Source: Candidatus Apopatosoma intestinale
GTDB lineage: Bacteria > Bacillota > Clostridia > Oscillospirales > CAG-272
Reading direction: 5' to 3'
DNA length: 44,162 bases
Assembly: GCA_003524145.1 (NCBI GenBank)
Contig: DODZ01000028.1
Location: forward strand, 143,449-187,610
Part shown: piece by piece, positions 14,850 to 23,524 of the stretch
Position numbering within the stretch: position 1 is the first letter of the stretch
Layout: every line of letters begins with the position of its first letter
Notes under the pieces: model-generated
Seen by the model: only the letters and a program-made list of their open reading frames with translations
Database searches by the model: none
Told to the model about the DNA's origin: nothing
Made by a program: the position numbers and the translations under genes

Positions 14850-17300
14850 TTATTGTCTTATTGTGATGCCGAGTTCGCGCTCGATAGAGGAGAGGATTTT
14901 CTTTGCCGCCTTATCGGCTTCCTCGACAGTGAGAGTACGGTCGGGAGCGCGGAGCGAAACGGAGAACGAAACGCTCTTCTTGCCTGCGGGAAGCTGTGCG
15001 CCCTTGTATACATCAAAGAGCTTGATATCTTCGATAAGCTTTACGCCGCTCGCGCGCATGACATCCTCAATCGTGCCGACTTCGATATCCTCATCGCAAA
15101 CGAACGAGAAATCTCTTGTCGTGGCGGGGAATTTCGGAATAGGATGATATTTGCAGGTCTTTCTTGCATGAGCGAATATTTCGGCGAAATCAAGCTCCGC
15201 GAGCATTACCGGAGCATCAAATCCGTAATTATCCTTTGCGATTATCGGATGAAGCTCGCCGAATGTTCCGAGGAGAGTGCCGTCGGAAGCATAGATATCG
15301 GCACATCTGCCGGGATGGAATGTCGGCTCATTTGTATTTGCCTTGCAGGAAGCGTTTTCTATTCCCGCAAATTTGAGTATGCCCTCGCAGATGCCTTTCA
15401 TTCTGTAGAAATCGCCGGCATTATAGAGACCGATGCTTATCTTCACTCTTTCATCGGGGAGAACTCCCTCAAGTCCGTGAATATTTGTAACTATACCCTC
15501 GCGCGGGATAAATACCTTTGCAAGCTCATAGAAAGCGACTTTTTCCGCGCTCTTGTTCTTGCAGTTCAGCTCAAGAATGGAGAGCATGGATGGCAGAGCC
15601 ACTGTGCGCATGGTTTTTGTATCTTCGCCGAAAGGATTCATTATCTCAACGGATTTTCTGCGCGGGTCGTCTGCGGCAAGTCCTATCTTATCATAGAGCT
15701 TAGCCGACATAAAGGAATATGTCCATATTTCCCAGAGACCGAAGCCGCAAAGGAGATTATTGAGTTCCTTTTTGAATTTCTGCTCTTCGGTAAGACCGCC
15801 GACGAGCATGGGAACGGTCATCGTGCCGGATTCTATCTCATTATATCCGTAGATACGGACGATTTCCTCCGCCACATCGTTCATCATGCGGACATCGTCG
15901 CGATAGGAGGGAACCGTTATCGTATTGCCCTCTACCTTGAAATCAAGCTTTTCGAGTATCTTTACCATTTCTTCTCTCGTGATATTGATACCGAGGAAGC
16001 GGTTCATTCTTTCCGGCTCGAATTTTACCGTGGCGATTTCTTTTTTATGAGGATAAACATCTATCATTCCGTTTACGACCTCACCCGCGCCGAGCATTGT
16101 CACAAGCTCGCAGGCACGCTCGAGAGCGGTGACTGTCTGCTCGCAGTCGAGCCCCTTTTCAAAGCGTGCGGAGCTTTCCGTGCGCATACCGAGTTTTTTT
16201 GCCGTTACCCGGACAGAGCTGCCGAGGAAAGCGGCGGATTCGAAAACGACTGTGCTTGTGTCATCTTCTATCTCGCTGTTTGCGCCGCCCATTACGCCTG
16301 CTATGGCGACGGGACGCACGCTGTCCGCAATCACGAGCATATCGGAAGTAAGCTCATGCTTATTGTCATCGAGAGTGATAAATTCTTCCTTGTCGCCGGC
16401 GGTGCGCACGTCTATTTTCTTGCCTGTGAGGCAGGAATAATCAAACGCGTGCATGGGCTGACCGTATTCGAGCATTACATAGTTTGTGATATCTACGATA
16501 TTATTTATCGGGCGGACGCCGCTTGCGCGCAGACGCATTCTCAGCCAGAGCGGAGAGGGCGCAATCTTAACATTCTTTATTACGCGCGCGCTGTAGCGCA
16601 TGCACTTTTTTGTATCGGAGATGGAAACATCGAGATAGTTCTTTATGTCGTCGCCGGACTCGACCACCTTCGGTGCGGGAAGCGTGAGATGGCGGTCAAA
16701 GCTTGCCGCGCTCTCTCTTGCAAGACCGATGACGGAGAGGCAATCGGGGCGGTTCGGCGTTATCTCAAATTCCACCGCCGTATCGCGCATGCCGAGAACA
16801 TCGCATATGTCGTCACCCGGGGCAAAGGTTCTGCCATCGAGATTTTCGTCATTGAGTATGAGAATGCCGTCTGTAGCGGCAAAGGGCATATCGTGAGTGG
16901 TGAGCCCCAGCTCCTCGATAGAGCAGAACATACCCTCGGAAATAACGCCGCGGAGCTTGCCTGTCTTTATCTCAACGCCGTGTGCGAGCTTGGCTACAGT
17001 TTTCTCTCCCTCGGGGGAGACGGCAACGGGAACATAAGCGCCCTCGAAAACATTTTTTGCAGCCGTTACAATCTGAATGGTGCGGTTGCCGATATCAACC
17101 TGACAGATGACGAGACGCTCTGCATCGGGATGCTGCTCAATCTTCTTAATCAGACCTACGCGGACATTTTCTATCTCCTCGCCGAGAAGCTCATAGCCCT
17201 CTACCTTGGAGCCTGTATCGGTCATTCTGTCGCAATATTTCTTTATATCTATATCCGAGCAATCAACAAAGTCGGAAAGCCATTTCATTGATAAAATCAT
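14850..17300 (-). CDS. pheT: Phenylalanyl-tRNA synthetase beta subunit
   Basis: An 816-residue beta chain of the heterotetrameric class II synthetase that attaches phenylalanine to tRNA-Phe. Domains in order: an EMAP-type tRNA-binding domain (about 40-150), the B3/B4 editing domain (~210-390, with RPINNIVDITNYVMLEYGQ), B5 (~400-470), the catalytic-like core, and the C-terminal ferredoxin-fold anticodon-binding domain (~720-816, starting around PKFPATTRDFSF). Length is normal. It follows pheS by 21 bp and shares the T-box-controlled transcript. A long open frame on the opposite strand is a codon-usage shadow. Confidence 0.98.
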   Translation of the reverse strand: MILSMKWLSDFVDCSDIDIKKYCDRMTDTGSKVEGYELLGEEIENVRVGLIKKIEQHPDAERLVICQVDIGNRTIQIVTAAKNVFEGAYVPVAVSPEGEKTVAKLAHGVEIKTGKLRGVISEGMFCSIEELGLTTHDMPFAATDGILILNDENLDGRTFAPGDDICDVLGMRDTAVEFEITPNRPDCLSVIGLARESAASFDRHLTLPAPKVVESGDDIKNYLDVSISDTKKCMRYSARVIKNVKIAPSPLWLRMRLRASGVRPINNIVDITNYVMLEYGQPMHAFDYSCLTGKKIDVRTAGDKEEFITLDDNKHELTSDMLVIADSVRPVAIAGVMGGANSEIEDDTSTVVFESAAFLGSSVRVTAKKLGMRTESSARFEKGLDCEQTVTALERACELVTMLGAGEVVNGMIDVYPHKKEIATVKFEPERMNRFLGINITREEMVKILEKLDFKVEGNTITVPSYRDDVRMMNDVAEEIVRIYGYNEIESGTMTVPMLVGGLTEEQKFKKELNNLLCGFGLWEIWTYSFMSAKLYDKIGLAADDPRRKSVEIMNPFGEDTKTMRTVALPSMLSILELNCKNKSAEKVAFYELAKVFIPREGIVTNIHGLEGVLPDERVKISIGLYNAGDFYRMKGICEGILKFAGIENASCKANTNEPTFHPGRCADIYASDGTLLGTFGELHPIIAKDNYGFDAPVMLAELDFAEIFAHARKTCKYHPIPKFPATTRDFSFVCDEDIEVGTIEDVMRASGVKLIEDIKLFDVYKGAQLPAGKKSVSFSVSLRAPDRTLTVEEADKAAKKILSSIERELGITIRQ

Positions 17301-17321
17301 ATCTTTTTACCTACCTTTCTC

Positions 17322-18335
17322 TCAGAACTGGCTGAGGAAGCGCATATCGTTGTCGTAGAGGAGGCGGAGGTCATCCATGCCGTAGCGGCACATGGTGATT
17401 CTCTCTATGCCCATGCCGAAGGCAAAGCCGGAATAAACCTCGGGGTCTATGCCGCAGTTTGAGAGCACGAAAGGATGAACCATGCCTGCGCCGAGTATCT
17501 CTATCCAACCCTCGCCTTTGCACACGCGGCAGCCCTTTCCGCCGCATACGAAGCAGGAAACATCAACTTCAGCCGAAGGCTCTGTGAAAGGGAAGTGATG
17601 CGGACGGAAACGGATTTTTGTCTCCGGACCGAACATTTTCTGCGCGAAAAGCTCAAGCGTAGCCTTGAGGTCGCCCATCGTTATGCCCTTGTCTACGACA
17701 AGCCCCTCCATCTGATGGAAGATAGGCGAATGTGTAGCATCTGCGGGGTCGGCGCGATAAACCCTGCCCGGAGAGATGATACGTATCGGCGGCTTGCTCT
17801 GCTCCATGGCACGAACCTGAACAGGCGATGTCTGCGAGCGCAGCAGTATATTATCCGTGATATAGAATGTATCCTGCGTATCTCTTGCAGGGTGGTTTTT
17901 CGGCAGATTGAGAGCCTCGAAATTGTAGTAGTCGTATTCTACCTCGGGTCCTTCCGCTATCGTGAAGCCCATGCCGATAAATACATCGCGCATCAGTTCC
18001 TCTGTCTGCGCAAGGGGATGGCGGCGACCGAAATCAGCTGAGGGTGTTCCGGGGACGGTGACATCGAGCTTTTCGGACGCAAGCTTTGCGCGAAGAGCCG
18101 CGTTTTTCAGCTCGTCTGCTCTCTTTGCTATGCGCTCCTCTATATATGTGCGCACTTCGTTTGCGAGACCGCCTATTACGGGGCGCTCCTCAGCGGAGAG
18201 CGAACCCATCTGGCGGAGCACAGCTGTCAGCTCGCCTTTTTTTCCGAGATATTTGATACGGATGCTCTCCGCATCGGCACCGGAATCAAGCTCGCCTTCT
18301 GCTCTTTTTCTTATTTCTTCAAGCAGCTTTCTCAT
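17322..18335 (-). CDS. pheS: Phenylalanyl-tRNA synthetase alpha subunit
   Basis: A 337-residue alpha chain with the catalytic core of the synthetase. An N-terminal coiled-coil region (1-80, with KYLGKKGELT) contacts tRNA. Class II motif 2 is seen around FRPHHFPFTEPSAEVDV, with a CxxC-type loop after it (CFVCGGKGCRVC). Motif 3 is GFAFGMGIERITM near the end. GGAGGAAT precedes the ATG. The first gene of the pheST operon, regulated by the upstream T-box. Confidence 0.98.
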   Translation of the reverse strand: MRKLLEEIRKRAEGELDSGADAESIRIKYLGKKGELTAVLRQMGSLSAEERPVIGGLANEVRTYIEERIAKRADELKNAALRAKLASEKLDVTVPGTPSADFGRRHPLAQTEELMRDVFIGMGFTIAEGPEVEYDYYNFEALNLPKNHPARDTQDTFYITDNILLRSQTSPVQVRAMEQSKPPIRIISPGRVYRADPADATHSPIFHQMEGLVVDKGITMGDLKATLELFAQKMFGPETKIRFRPHHFPFTEPSAEVDVSCFVCGGKGCRVCKGEGWIEILGAGMVHPFVLSNCGIDPEVYSGFAFGMGIERITMCRYGMDDLRLLYDNDMRFLSQF

Positions 18336-18389
18336 TTTGTATTCCTCCGATTATGATGATTGTTTTAATTGAAATATGCCGAGAAAATA

Positions 18390-18634
18390 AAAATCCCCGC
18401 CCCGAAAAAGGGACGGAGATAAAATTCCGCGGTACCACCCGAATTCCCGCATATGCGGGCACTCTGCGGCTCATAACGCGAGCCATGCGTCTGCCGCTAC
18501 TTTGTTTCACGGCAAAAGCTCCAAAGTGAAAGGCAGTCTGCTCATATGCAAACCTGCTTTCAGCCGATGACAGGTCTCTCTTTTCTGCATATATAGCGGG
18601 CAAACGCCGCTTTTTCACAGCATTTTTCTTATAC
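18390..18634 (-). ncRNA. T-box leader (phenylalanine-responsive riboswitch)
   Basis: The minus-strand leader carries the T-box core TGGTACCGCG (complement of 18428-18437) in an antiterminator context, then a competing GC-rich terminator hairpin with a U-run (about 18390-18420). Stem I precedes it; a UUC codon followed by ACUUUGGAG (around 18513-18525) is in the expected place for the specifier and fits Phe. Uncharged tRNA-Phe should stabilise the antiterminator and switch on pheST. Stem I was folded by eye only. Confidence 0.92.
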
Positions 18635-18641
18635 GATATAT

Positions 18642-18670
18642 ATAATATCACAGTTTCTCCTTTTTTGCAA
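18642..18670 (-). promoter_or_regulatory. Promoter of the pheST operon
   Basis: TTGCAA (18665-18670), a 17-bp spacer and TATTAT (18642-18647) on the minus strand, placing the start of the T-box transcript near 18634. Confidence 0.65.
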
Positions 18671-18752
18671 GAGGAAAATCCGATAATTTTTGTTTTTTTA
18701 TGCGCATGGGAGTTTTTTGCGGAAAATTTCTTTGTGAAAATCGGATAAAATC

Positions 18753-18781
18753 TTGCAATTAAATGAAGTATAGTGTATAAT
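18753..18781 (+). promoter_or_regulatory. Promoter upstream of uxaC
   Basis: TTGCAA (18753-18758), a 17-bp spacer and TATAAT (18776-18781), about 50 bp before the uxaC start. Confidence 0.65.
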
Positions 18782-18832
18782 TTAAGAAAAAGCTCTGTTT
18801 TTTCTATTTCGGGATGAAAAGGAGAATGAAAA

Positions 18833-20290
18833 ATGAAAATCAAAGAATTTATGGATGAAAACTTTCTGCTTGATTCGGATGTGGCTCAGCTGCTCTATCA
18901 CAACTATGCCGAGCAGATGCCGATAATCGACTATCATTGTCATGTCAGCCCGGGGGAGATAGCAGAGGACAAGAGATATGAAAATATCACTCAGCTCTGG
19001 CTCTACGGTGATCACTACAAATGGAGAGCGATGCGCGCCTGCGGTATCGCCGAGCGCCTGATAACGGGCGATGCCTCCGACTATGATAAGTTCCGCGCAT
19101 ATGCGAGCGCAATGCCGAATCTCATCGGTAATCCGCTCTACCACTGGACTCACCTCGAGCTTCAGCGCTATTTCGGTTACTGCGGCGTGCTTTCGCCCGA
19201 TACCTGCGACGAGGTATGGCAGCTCACCTGCGACAAGCTCGAGGAACCCTCCATGAGCGCGCGCGGCATCATAAAGAAATCAAATGTCAAGCTTATCTGC
19301 ACGACGGACGACCCTGCGGACAATCTTGAGTATCATATCGCTCTGCGCAGTGATACGAGTTTTGAAACTCAGGTGATTCCCGCGTTCCGCCCCGATAAAT
19401 GCATGAATATTACGGCGCCCGATTTCGCAAATTATATAAAGCATCTCTCCGAGGTTGCCGGAGACGAAATAAAGGATTTTGTTTCGCTCTGCGACGTCCT
19501 CTCGAAGAGAATAGCGCTTTTCAAGGCGCTTGGCTGCCGCACGGCTGACCACGGTTTTGACAATTATGTCACATTCGACAGCACAAAAACAGCCGGACAG
19601 GCTGTCGCCATTGCCGATGTGGTATTCAAGCGCGCACTTGCGGGCGAGAGCGTAGGCGAAGAGATGGCTGCAATATACAAGAGTGCGCTCATCCGCTTCT
19701 TCGGCAAGGAATATGTCAGAAACGGCTGGGTAATGCAGATCCATTTCGGTACGCTTCGCCGTGCAAACAGCGTTATGACAAAAGCACTCGGCGCCGATAT
19801 GGGCTACGATATGATTCACGGCAAAAACTGCATTGCAGACCTTGCCGCCATGCTTGACGCGCTCAATACCGAGGGCGCACTTCCGAAGACCGTGCTCTAT
19901 TCGCTCAATCCGACCGACAATGCCGCGCTTGCAACGCTCGTCGGCACATTCAACTACACGAGCGAGGAATCCGAGGGCTTTGACTGGTGCATGCCGAAAA
20001 TGCAGCACGGAAGCGCATGGTGGTTCAATGACAATATCGCAGGAATGCGTGCCCAGATGGAAAATCTCGCAAATCTTTCCGCCTTCGGCAAGTTTATCGG
20101 TATGCTGACTGATTCGCGCAGCTTCCTTTCATATACGCGCCATGAATATTTCAGGAGAATACTTTGCTCCGTTATCGGCGGCTATGTGGAGCGCGGCGAA
20201 TATCCGCTCGATATAGAGCGGCTCGCGCAGATGGTCTGCGATATATGCTATAACAATACGAAGGACTTCTTCGGATTTACGATACTTTGA
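18833..20290 (+). CDS. uxaC: Glucuronate (uronate) isomerase
   Basis: A 485-residue enzyme of the amidohydrolase fold that isomerises D-glucuronate to D-fructuronate, or galacturonate to tagaturonate. The DYHCH metal-site motif (H35, H37) and the conserved GNPLYHWTHLEL, QIHFG and SDSRSFLSYTRHEYFRR-type segments mark the family. Length is close to the usual 465-470. AAGGAG sits 8 bp before the ATG. No other hexuronate genes (uxaB, uxuA, kdgK) lie in the window, so it is an isolated member of that pathway here. Confidence 0.96.
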   Translation: MKIKEFMDENFLLDSDVAQLLYHNYAEQMPIIDYHCHVSPGEIAEDKRYENITQLWLYGDHYKWRAMRACGIAERLITGDASDYDKFRAYASAMPNLIGNPLYHWTHLELQRYFGYCGVLSPDTCDEVWQLTCDKLEEPSMSARGIIKKSNVKLICTTDDPADNLEYHIALRSDTSFETQVIPAFRPDKCMNITAPDFANYIKHLSEVAGDEIKDFVSLCDVLSKRIALFKALGCRTADHGFDNYVTFDSTKTAGQAVAIADVVFKRALAGESVGEEMAAIYKSALIRFFGKEYVRNGWVMQIHFGTLRRANSVMTKALGADMGYDMIHGKNCIADLAAMLDALNTEGALPKTVLYSLNPTDNAALATLVGTFNYTSEESEGFDWCMPKMQHGSAWWFNDNIAGMRAQMENLANLSAFGKFIGMLTDSRSFLSYTRHEYFRRILCSVIGGYVERGEYPLDIERLAQMVCDICYNNTKDFFGFTIL

Positions 20291-20321
20291 TAAAATAAAA
20301 GAAAAAAGAGGAATATAAAAA

Positions 20322-21176
20322 ATGTCAGAATGTACACATGATTGTTCAACCTGCTCCGCTTCCTGCGGATCGAGAAAGCCGCAGTTTGAGGCGGTAAATC
20401 AGTACAGCCGTGTAGGCAAGCTTATAGGCGTCGTTTCCGGCAAGGGCGGCGTAGGCAAATCCATGGTCAGCAGTCTGCTCGCTACAGAGCTTCGCCGCAG
20501 AGAGCTTTCCGTCGGTATACTTGATGCCGATATCACAGGTCCCTCCATTCCGAAGGCTTTCGGACTGAGGGGTAACTGCGAGGCGGCACCGCTCGGCGGC
20601 ATTATGCCCATGACCACAAAAACAGGCATCGAGGTCATCAGCCTGAATTTGCTCCTTGAGGATGCCTCCGCTCCCGTTGTATGGAGAGGTCCCGTCATTG
20701 CGGGTACTGTAAAGCAGTTCTGGACGGACGCCGTTTGGGGAAGCCTTGACTATATGATAGTGGACTGCCCTCCCGGCACAGGCGATGTTCCGCTCACGGT
20801 TTTCCAGTCGCTCCCGCTGGACGGAATCATCATAGTGACAAGCCCGCAGGAGCTTGTCAGCATGATAGTAGGCAAGGCTGTCCGCATGGCAAAGCTTATG
20901 AATATACCGATAATCGGCGTGGTGGAAAATATGAGCTATGTCAAGTGCCCCGATTGCGGCAAGGAGCTTCATATTTTCGGCGATAGTCACGTTGAAGAGG
21001 TGGCAAAGGAATACGATATTCCCGTTCTTGCGAAGATGCCGATAGACCCTGCGCTCGCAAACCTTTGCGACAAGGGTGCAATCGAGCTTTTTGAGGGAGA
21101 TGCCATAGCTCCCGTGGCAGACGCCGTAGAGGCGACGCCCTGCCGCGTGCGCGATGAAGAAGAAACGGAAGAATGA
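20322..21176 (+). CDS. mrp: Mrp/NBP35-family Fe-S carrier ATPase
   Basis: A 284-residue P-loop ATPase that assembles or carries Fe-S clusters to apoproteins. The deviant Walker A GKGGVGKS (40-47), the DADITGPS switch and the DCPPGTGD motif are present, as is a CxxC pair near 207-210 (KCPDCG) that binds the bridging cluster. The N-terminus adds four cysteines (C4, C8, C11, C15), as in NBP35-type proteins. Its abundance of client Fe-S proteins in this window is suggestive, but the gene is in a different operon. It overlaps the next gene by ATGA. Confidence 0.94.
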   Translation: MSECTHDCSTCSASCGSRKPQFEAVNQYSRVGKLIGVVSGKGGVGKSMVSSLLATELRRRELSVGILDADITGPSIPKAFGLRGNCEAAPLGGIMPMTTKTGIEVISLNLLLEDASAPVVWRGPVIAGTVKQFWTDAVWGSLDYMIVDCPPGTGDVPLTVFQSLPLDGIIIVTSPQELVSMIVGKAVRMAKLMNIPIIGVVENMSYVKCPDCGKELHIFGDSHVEEVAKEYDIPVLAKMPIDPALANLCDKGAIELFEGDAIAPVADAVEATPCRVRDEEETEE

Positions 21177-21601
21177 GCAGAAAAAAGGTTCTTTTCGTCT
21201 GTGTGGCAAATACCTGCCGCTCCGCCATGGCGGAGTACATACTGAAGGATATGGCGGGCGATCGCTTTGATGCGTCATCAGCCGGGCTGAATGCCTTTGT
21301 CGGCGATACGATGGAGCCTTATGCCATACGTATTCTTGACCGCAGGCTCGCGGGAAATCTGCACAGACTTCACCGCGCCCGCCAGCTTTCGGGATATCTC
21401 ATGGAGGAGGCGGATATCGTAGTCGCCATGCGCGAGGATTATGCGCGCGTGATCAGGGAATCGTATCCCGAGTTTGCCGACAAGGTAGTCTCACTCGGAG
21501 AGATAAATATGCCGCTTTTTTCGGGTGACGAGGCTATGGAGCAGTGCTACGACGCGATAAAGGCGGGAATAACGGAGTTGCTTTTAAGTGAAAAAGATTG
21601 A
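21173..21601 (+). CDS. Low-molecular-weight phosphatase family protein (YwlE/Wzb-like), atypical acid residue
   Basis: A 142-residue protein with the CX5R-S loop (C10-R16-S17) of low-molecular-weight tyrosine/arginine phosphatases and the HRAR-LS region near 67-73. The general-acid Asp that normally precedes Pro near the C-terminus is replaced: the motif reads NMPLFSG, with Met113 before Pro114. Activity may be reduced, or another residue such as D119 may substitute. In Bacilli and Clostridia the relative YwlE is encoded near tsaC. Here the gene lies between mrp and rimI/tsaD with overlapping ends, so the whole group is probably one operon. Confidence 0.87.
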   Translation: MSRKKVLFVCVANTCRSAMAEYILKDMAGDRFDASSAGLNAFVGDTMEPYAIRILDRRLAGNLHRLHRARQLSGYLMEEADIVVAMREDYARVIRESYPEFADKVVSLGEINMPLFSGDEAMEQCYDAIKAGITELLLSEKD

Positions 21602-22049
21602 TATCCGCCGTTTTTCGGCGGAAAATGCCTCTCGCATTGCCGAAATCGAAGCGCAGTGCTTCGGGCAGAATGCGTGGAGTAAATTTGCCGTGCTTGACGC
21701 GGCATCACGAGAGGATTTCATCATCCTCTGCGCCTTCGACGGAGAAAAATGCGTGGGATATGCCGACGCATTTTTCGTGCTTGACGAGATGGATATCTGC
21801 AATATCGCTGTTGACGCGGAGTACCGCAGGAAAGGGGTCGGAAGTATACTGCTCTCCGCTCTGCTCGGCTGGGCAAGCGAAAACGGCATAAGGAGCGCGA
21901 CGCTCGATGTGCGCCCATCAAATGCCGCCGCGAAAGGTCTCTATGAAAAGCACGGCTTTATGAAGATCGGTACACGGCGCGATTTCTATAAATATCCGCA
22001 CGAAGATGCTGAAATCTATGAGGCAAATCTATCGGAAATAAGCAAATAA
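21588..22049 (+). CDS. rimI: Ribosomal protein S18-alanine N-acetyltransferase-like GNAT enzyme
   Basis: A 153-residue GNAT acetyltransferase with the acetyl-CoA loop EYRRKGVGS near 79-87 and the C-terminal LDVRPSNAAAKGLYEKHGF segment typical of RimI. It starts at GTG 21588, 14 bp inside the preceding gene. It is followed by tsaD, a pairing (tsaB/rimI/tsaD) common in Firmicutes, which supports the RimI assignment. tsaB and tsaE are not in the window. Confidence 0.9.
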   Translation: MKKIDIRRFSAENASRIAEIEAQCFGQNAWSKFAVLDAASREDFIILCAFDGEKCVGYADAFFVLDEMDICNIAVDAEYRRKGVGSILLSALLGWASENGIRSATLDVRPSNAAAKGLYEKHGFMKIGTRRDFYKYPHEDAEIYEANLSEISK

Positions 22050-22061
22050 TACTTTTGTATA
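22048..22061. repeat. Dispersed palindrome (imperfect TATAC-N4-GTATA)
   Basis: AATAC-TTTT-GTATA follows the rimI stop codon directly and is followed by AAAAC, in the same way as the copies at 14299, 14719, 23210, 25472 and 34920. Confidence 0.5.
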
Positions 22062-22093
22062 AAACTCAAAACCCTTGCAGAAAGGACATTTTT

Positions 22094-23101
22094 GTGAAAA
22101 TACTCGGAATAGAAAGCTCATGCGACGAGACAGCGGCTGCAGTCCTCTCGTGTGGCGAAAGGTTTGAGATACTTTCAAATATAGTGGCATCGCAGATAGA
22201 GGTGCACGCGCGCTTCGGCGGCGTTGTGCCCGAGATAGCAAGCCGAGCGCATTGCGAATCAATCTCGAAGATAACATACGATGCGCTCGCCTGCGCGGGC
22301 GTTTCCATGGCTGAGATAGATGCTGTAGCCGTCACGGCAAGCCCGGGGCTTATCGGCGCGCTTCTCGTGGGCGTAAACTTTGCAAAGTCGCTTGCTTATG
22401 CCAACGGCAAGCCGCTCGTCGCCGTGAACCATATAAAAGGTCATATCGCGGCAAACTACCTCTGCCCGCCGGAGCTTATGCCGCCGTATCTTGCCTTTGT
22501 GGCGTCGGGCGGTCATACCTCGATAGCCATCGTGCATGATTATAATAATATAGAAGAAATCGGCGGCACGCGCGACGATGCGATGGGCGAATGCTTTGAT
22601 AAGGTTGCCCGCGTGCTCGGTATGCCGTATCCGGGTGGTGCCGCGATAGACAGGCTCGCCTACGAGGGCAAGCCGACTCTGAAATTGCCGAGTGCCGCGA
22701 TACATGACGAAACGCTCGATTTTTCCTTCTCGGGAATAAAGACGGCAGTGCTGAATTATCTCAATTCCGCCTCACAAAAAGGAGAAGAGATATGCCGCGA
22801 GGATGTGGCGGCAAGCTTCGTTTCGGCGGCGGTAAATTCTGCCGTAATCAAGCTCGATATGGCACTTGAGCGCCATCCGGAGCTTCATGCGCTCGCACTT
22901 GCAGGCGGCGTCGCCGCCAACTCTCATTTGCGTGCGGCGCTTTCGGAGCTTTGCAAAAAGAGAGGAATAGTCTTCCACTATCCCGAGGTGAAATACTGCG
23001 GCGATAACGCGGCTATGATAGCCGCAGCCGGATATTTTGAGTATCTTGCGGGGAACTTTTCCGATACTTCGCTCAATGCGAGCGCGTTTTTCACAATATA
23101 A
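22094..23101 (+). CDS. tsaD: tRNA threonylcarbamoyladenosine transferase TsaD
   Basis: A 335-residue enzyme that transfers the threonylcarbamoyl group to A37 of tRNAs reading ANN codons, together with TsaB and TsaE. The GTG start at 22094 is chosen because GAAAGGA lies 9 bp upstream and the protein then opens with the family signature KILGIESSCDET. The iron ligands of the HxxxH motif (HIKGH near 110) and the SGGHT nucleotide loop are present, and a GGVAANS segment lies near 270. Normal length. Confidence 0.97.
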   Translation: MKILGIESSCDETAAAVLSCGERFEILSNIVASQIEVHARFGGVVPEIASRAHCESISKITYDALACAGVSMAEIDAVAVTASPGLIGALLVGVNFAKSLAYANGKPLVAVNHIKGHIAANYLCPPELMPPYLAFVASGGHTSIAIVHDYNNIEEIGGTRDDAMGECFDKVARVLGMPYPGGAAIDRLAYEGKPTLKLPSAAIHDETLDFSFSGIKTAVLNYLNSASQKGEEICREDVAASFVSAAVNSAVIKLDMALERHPELHALALAGGVAANSHLRAALSELCKKRGIVFHYPEVKYCGDNAAMIAAAGYFEYLAGNFSDTSLNASAFFTI

Positions 23102-23209
23102 AAAGCGAAATAAGCGAAACTTTTTCATTTGTCAAGAGCTTTGCGGGAGAAAAATGAAAATCGGCAAAATATAGAATTTTTATATGGCAATTTGTGCGTA
23201 ATTTTATTT

Positions 23210-23223
23210 GATACATCTGTATA
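23210..23223. repeat. Dispersed palindrome (imperfect TATAC-N4-GTATA)
   Basis: GATAC-ATCT-GTATA followed by AAAATCC, in the 420-bp space between tsaD and the dnaD-like gene. Confidence 0.5.
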
Positions 23224-23249
23224 AAAATCCAAAAATTGGCTTTTTATGC

Positions 23250-23515
23250 GCGGATAAGTTTTCCACAGGCTGTGGATTGCGTTGTTAATAAATCCGAGGC
23301 AAAAATGGAAAAAACGGCTTGTACAGCCGATTTTTCCCAAAATGCTGTGGAAAAACCTGTGGAATTTGTGGAGAAGTCGGGTGGTTTTTCCCGAAAACTC
23401 CTTGTGGAAAACTCATTTTCCGCGGGATAACCTATCAGCTTGCCCAAAGCATCGGATTTTTATTCACAATTTTGTAATTTTTAATTTTATTCTAATAATT
23501 ATAGGTATCACGGAG
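23250..23515. promoter_or_regulatory. Cluster of DnaA-box-like sequences with adjacent AT-rich stretch
   Basis: TTTTCCACA, one mismatch from the TTATCCACA DnaA box, occurs at 23259-23267 (plus), 23346-23354 and 23403-23411 (minus). TTCTCCACA is at 23367-23375 (minus) and weaker sites are at 23271-23279 and 23358-23366. TTATCC also occurs as part of TTATCCGCG (complement near 23249-23257). From about 23455 to 23510 the sequence is very AT-rich, like an unwinding element. The dnaD-like and dnaC-like genes follow. This could be a replication origin, a DnaA-titrating site or a DnaA-controlled promoter. Confidence 0.5.
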
Positions 23516-23524
23516 GAAACGGTC

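Noticed and set aside
14853..17291. 812-codon open frame on the plus strand opposite pheT
   Set aside because: It mirrors a well-conserved pheT codon for codon and has no family resemblance; it arises from the codon usage of pheT, as do long antisense frames over frdA, fumC and uxaC.
23282..23524. N-terminal extension of the dnaD-like gene to an upstream ATG
   Set aside because: This part overlaps the DnaA-box cluster and has no ribosome site, while TTG 23525 follows a strong GGAGGAAA.
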